Below, piece by piece: positions 15,600 through 17,728 of a stretch of 17,728 nt of DNA. Made by a program: the position numbers and the translations under genes. Source of the DNA: Candidatus Cardinium hertigii (GTDB lineage: Bacteria > Bacteroidota > Bacteroidia > Cytophagales_A > Amoebophilaceae). Location: positions 78,662 through 96,389 of the forward strand of contig NZ_RARA01000025.1 of NCBI RefSeq assembly GCF_003788695.1, in the 5' to 3' direction. A model generated the notes under the pieces. It was not told the DNA's origin, did no database searches, and was given only the letters and a program-made list of their open reading frames with translations. The stretch's first letter is position 1. Each line of letters opens with the position of its first letter.

Positions 15600-15866
15600 C
15601 TTTTTTTTGATCAAGCAAAAAAAGTAGCTTTAAAGGAAGTAGTTTTTTTTAAAAGAAGTAGTTTTAAAAAAAATGGATAAATAAAATGGATAAAATCATC
15701 CATTATTAAATATTAGCCATTTGCTGTAATCTATAATATCGCTGCCACGCAGATGAACGGACAATGGCGTCAACTTAAGGTTTAGCTGTTATTGATAACC
15801 AAGTAGAATAGGAGGGTAGGCTAATCATGAATTGCCTTAAGTTGACGCCATTGGATGAACGGATAC
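15600..15866 (+). repeat. Right half of a foldback element with nested 92-bp element
   Basis: It starts inside the family hairpin (TTTTTTGATCAAGC...AAAGTAGC) and continues through repeated AGTAGTTTT, GGATAAAATCATC and TTAGCCATTTGCTGTAATCT to TGAACGGATAC at 15856-15866. The left half is absent. It ends seven bases before the stop codon of the CPBP gene. Confidence 0.78.
15762..15853 (+). mobile_element. 92-bp inverted-repeat element, copy C
   Basis: Identical in sequence and orientation to copy A. The flanking 10-bp duplication is GATGAACGGA on both sides (15752-15761 and 15854-15863), differing from the AGTGAACGGA of copy A, so the two insertions are independent events. The internal ATG frame stops soon after leaving the element. 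Confidence 0.88.
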
Positions 15867-15873
15867 GTTTATT

Positions 15874-16677
15874 TTAATTTTTATGGTTCTTATCTATTAT
15901 CGAGTAGCCATAGGTTATACAAAAACAAGCGGCTAGTAAAGACTCAATAGCTACTATACTACGTACTATAATGGGTAAACTTTTTATAGCAGATTCAATG
16001 CTTCCATTTAATCCTAAATAGATTATACTTACTACGCATAAATTATTTATAGCATGCGCCATAATGGAGTAAACGATGTGCCCACTCTTTTGGTATAGAT
16101 AACTAAAGAAGCATCCCAATGTAAAGTACATTGGGCTATATGGTATGTTCCTATGTATTAGGGTAAATAATAGTGAAATAATGATAGTCGAGAGAAGTTT
16201 TCTTCGGGTTATAGCGTATAAGCACTTTTCCAAAATATGTCGAAAAAAAAGTTCTTCTCCAATAGCAGCCAAGCAGGTTATTCGTAAAACTCCAGATAAT
16301 AGAAAATCAGTTATATTACTAAAATATACTACAGGCTGTACTACAATAGGATGCCATAATTCTTCTTGGATACTCATCCATAACATTATGGAAAACGTTA
16401 CCAACAGTTGAGCTAATATGGTACTGATACTTAATCTTTGAAAATTAGCAAGTGGTTTCATAAGGCTTTTAATGCCTTGTTTTTCGTATAGAAGTATGTA
16501 AATCAAAGAAATTGTACAGAACGCTGTATATTTCCTAAACATAATATAAATGCTAACCCATTTCGGTTCCGGTTGCTGCCAGAACATTACCGTTATGCTT
16601 ATTACAATAAGAAAGTCAAATATGCACGATAGTACCCATATTTTGAACAACTTACATAGTTTTGCGGTTGGTTTCAT
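15874..16677 (-). CDS. CPBP-family intramembrane metalloprotease
   Basis: A 267-residue multi-pass membrane protein of the CPBP (Abi/Rce1-like) family. All three motifs are intact: EExxxR at E141-E142-R146 (GEELFFRH), FxxxH at F171-H175 (FTLIH), and HxxxN at H208-N212 (HAINN). About eight hydrophobic helices are visible. Members are glutamate-dependent intramembrane proteases; eukaryotic relatives (Rce1) cleave prenylated CaaX proteins, while bacterial ones act in bacteriocin maturation, immunity or membrane stress. The substrate here is unknown. It is divergent from ruvB with a 48-bp spacer that must hold both promoters. The length is normal and nothing suggests decay. Confidence 0.88.
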   Translation of the reverse strand: MKPTAKLCKLFKIWVLSCIFDFLIVISITVMFWQQPEPKWVSIYIMFRKYTAFCTISLIYILLYEKQGIKSLMKPLANFQRLSISTILAQLLVTFSIMLWMSIQEELWHPIVVQPVVYFSNITDFLLSGVLRITCLAAIGEELFFRHILEKCLYAITRRKLLSTIIISLLFTLIHRNIPYSPMYFTLGCFFSYLYQKSGHIVYSIMAHAINNLCVVSIIYLGLNGSIESAIKSLPIIVRSIVAIESLLAACFCITYGYSIIDKNHKN

Positions 16678-16725
16678 TATTGATATCTTTTTTGCTTATA
16701 TTTTGGTTCAATCAATATAGTAAAA

Positions 16726-17728
16726 ATGGAGGATAATCTTGAAAGTAAACCATTTAGTCAGGTAAAAAAAACAGAGGTACATTTTGACAAAGCCCTACGT
16801 CCCTTTCAATTTCATGATTTTTATGGGCAAGAAAAGTTAGTGGAAAATATGCAAGTATTTGTTACAGCTGCTAAGCAAAGAAAAGAGGCGCTTGATCATG
16901 TATTGTTGCATGGACCGCCTGGATTAGGCAAGACTACATTGGCGTATATTATTGCCAATGAACTTAATACCAATATAAAAGCTACCTCTGGCCCTGTATT
17001 GGACAAACCCGGAGATTTGGCTGGCATTTTGACAGGCTTGGAATCTTATAATGTACTTTTTATAGATGAAATACATCGGCTCAATCCGTTAGTAGAAGAG
17101 TATTTGTATACAGCTATGGAGGATTTTAAAATAGATATTATGTTAGATGCAGGCCCTAATGCACGTAGTGTACAGTTAGCGTTGAATCCTTTTACATTAA
17201 TTGGTGCTACTACTCGTTCAGGCTTATTGACCGCTCCTTTTCGTTCTCGTTTTGGTATTAATGCTCGATTGGATTATTACCCTGTTGCGTTACTCACTAA
17301 AATAGTTGAGCGTGCTAGTGCTATGTTGGAAACGGCTATTGACCAAGAAGCTGCCTATGAAATTGCCAGACGCAGCCGAGGCACTCCCCGTATAGCTAAT
17401 AATCTACTGAAACGCACCAGAGATTTTGCCCAAATTAAAGGAGATGGTTTTATTACCAGAGAAATAGTTAAGCTAAGTTTAGCAGCCCTGCAGGTAGATG
17501 AACATGGGCTAGATGAAATGGATAAGCGTATTCTTACCACTATTATTGAAAAATTTAAGGGCGGGCCTGTAGGTCTTACAACGATTGCAACAGCTTGTTC
17601 AGAGGAAACAGAAACGATAGAAGAGGTATATGAACCATTTCTTATTCAGGAAGGGTATATCCAGCGTACGCCACGGGGGAGAGTGGCAACAGAAGCTGCC
17701 TATAAGCACCTAGGTATACCTTATACAG
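16726..17728 (+). CDS. ruvB: Holliday junction branch-migration helicase RuvB (3' end outside window)
   Basis: 334 residues are visible of a protein of about 340. RuvB is the hexameric AAA+ motor that, with RuvA, drives branch migration of Holliday junctions before RuvC cuts. Visible motifs are the N-terminal [11 protein letters not shown], Walker [10 protein letters not shown] (63-71), Walker B LFIDEIH (111-117), sensor 1 ATTR (161-164), arginine-finger region PFRSRFG (171-177), sensor 2 GTPRIAN (219-225), and the winged-helix region with GGPVGL and RTPRGR near the end. The start at ATG 16726-16728 gives the standard N-terminus. Only the last few residues and stop are missing. The gene seems intact, so recombination between the many repeats of this genome remains possible. 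Confidence 0.96.
   Translation, partial: MEDNLESKPFSQVKKTEVHFDKALRPFQFHDFYGQEKLVENMQVFVTAAKQRKEALDHVLLHGPPGLGKTTLAYIIANELNTNIKATSGPVLDKPGDLAGILTGLESYNVLFIDEIHRLNPLVEEYLYTAMEDFKIDIMLDAGPNARSVQLALNPFTLIGATTRSGLLTAPFRSRFGINARLDYYPVALLTKIVERASAMLETAIDQEAAYEIARRSRGTPRIANNLLKRTRDFAQIKGDGFITREIVKLSLAALQVDEHGLDEMDKRILTTIIEKFKGGPVGLTTIATACSEETETIEEVYEPFLIQEGYIQRTPRGRVATEAAYKHLGIPYT

Noticed and set aside
15874..16677. CPBP protease as maturation enzyme for the CaaX ankyrin protein
   Set aside because: Eukaryotic relatives do cleave CaaX proteins, but prenylation would occur in the host where Rce1 is present, and the two genes are 12 kb apart. Most bacterial CPBP proteins have other substrates.

Overview
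The window looks like part of the chromosome of an intracellular Bacteroidota symbiont of the Amoebophilaceae type (Candidatus Cardinium or Amoebophilus). The basis is AT-rich sequence, Bacteroidota-like ribosomal proteins in the order rpsL-rpsG-fusA-rpsJ, weak Shine-Dalgarno signals, ankyrin and RING proteins of eukaryotic type, species-specific lipoproteins, and intergenic space crowded with small mobile elements. The assignment rests on recognition by eye, not on a database search.

Layout. 1-243 is the 3' end of an IS66-type transposase gene and its terminal repeat. 244-1365 is a mosaic of broken copies of a repeat family, with a separate 180-bp inverted-repeat element nested in it. 1400-3499 (minus) is a 699-residue ankyrin-repeat protein with a C-terminal F-box-like motif and a terminal CVVM prenylation box. 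3886-4596 (plus), divergent from it, is a short lipoprotein-like protein with a perfect RING-H2 motif. 4626-5184 is a complete foldback element. 5288-8729 (minus) is the str operon: rpsL, rpsG, fusA and a deleted, frameshifted rpsJ. 8948-9631 (minus) is an unknown secreted protein. 10090-10691 is a second complete foldback element with an 8-bp target duplication and a nested 92-bp element. It is followed on the plus strand by a degenerate rhomboid, a small holin-like membrane protein and an SPFH/band-7 protein (10652-13069). 13142-13576 is a third foldback element. Then come a large unknown lipoprotein (13617-15488, minus), a partial foldback element, a CPBP-family membrane protease (15874-16677, minus) and ruvB (16726 to the window edge, plus).

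Two themes stand out. First, the adjacent ankyrin/F-box-like/CaaX and RING-H2 proteins look like a pair of host-ubiquitin-directed effectors. The ankyrin protein combines the same parts as Legionella AnkB in another order, and its tail copies the cysteine spacing and CVVM box of N-Ras. Second, the repeats form a hierarchy. Non-autonomous foldback elements share their ends with the IS66-type element and show 8-bp duplications where readable. Their hairpin arms differ between copies but stay paired. A 92-bp inverted-repeat element has inserted three separate times into the same end sequence of these elements. The mobile DNA has also reshaped genes: one insertion supplies the upstream start region of the rhomboid frame, and another lies directly beyond the broken rpsJ, where the S10 operon should continue.
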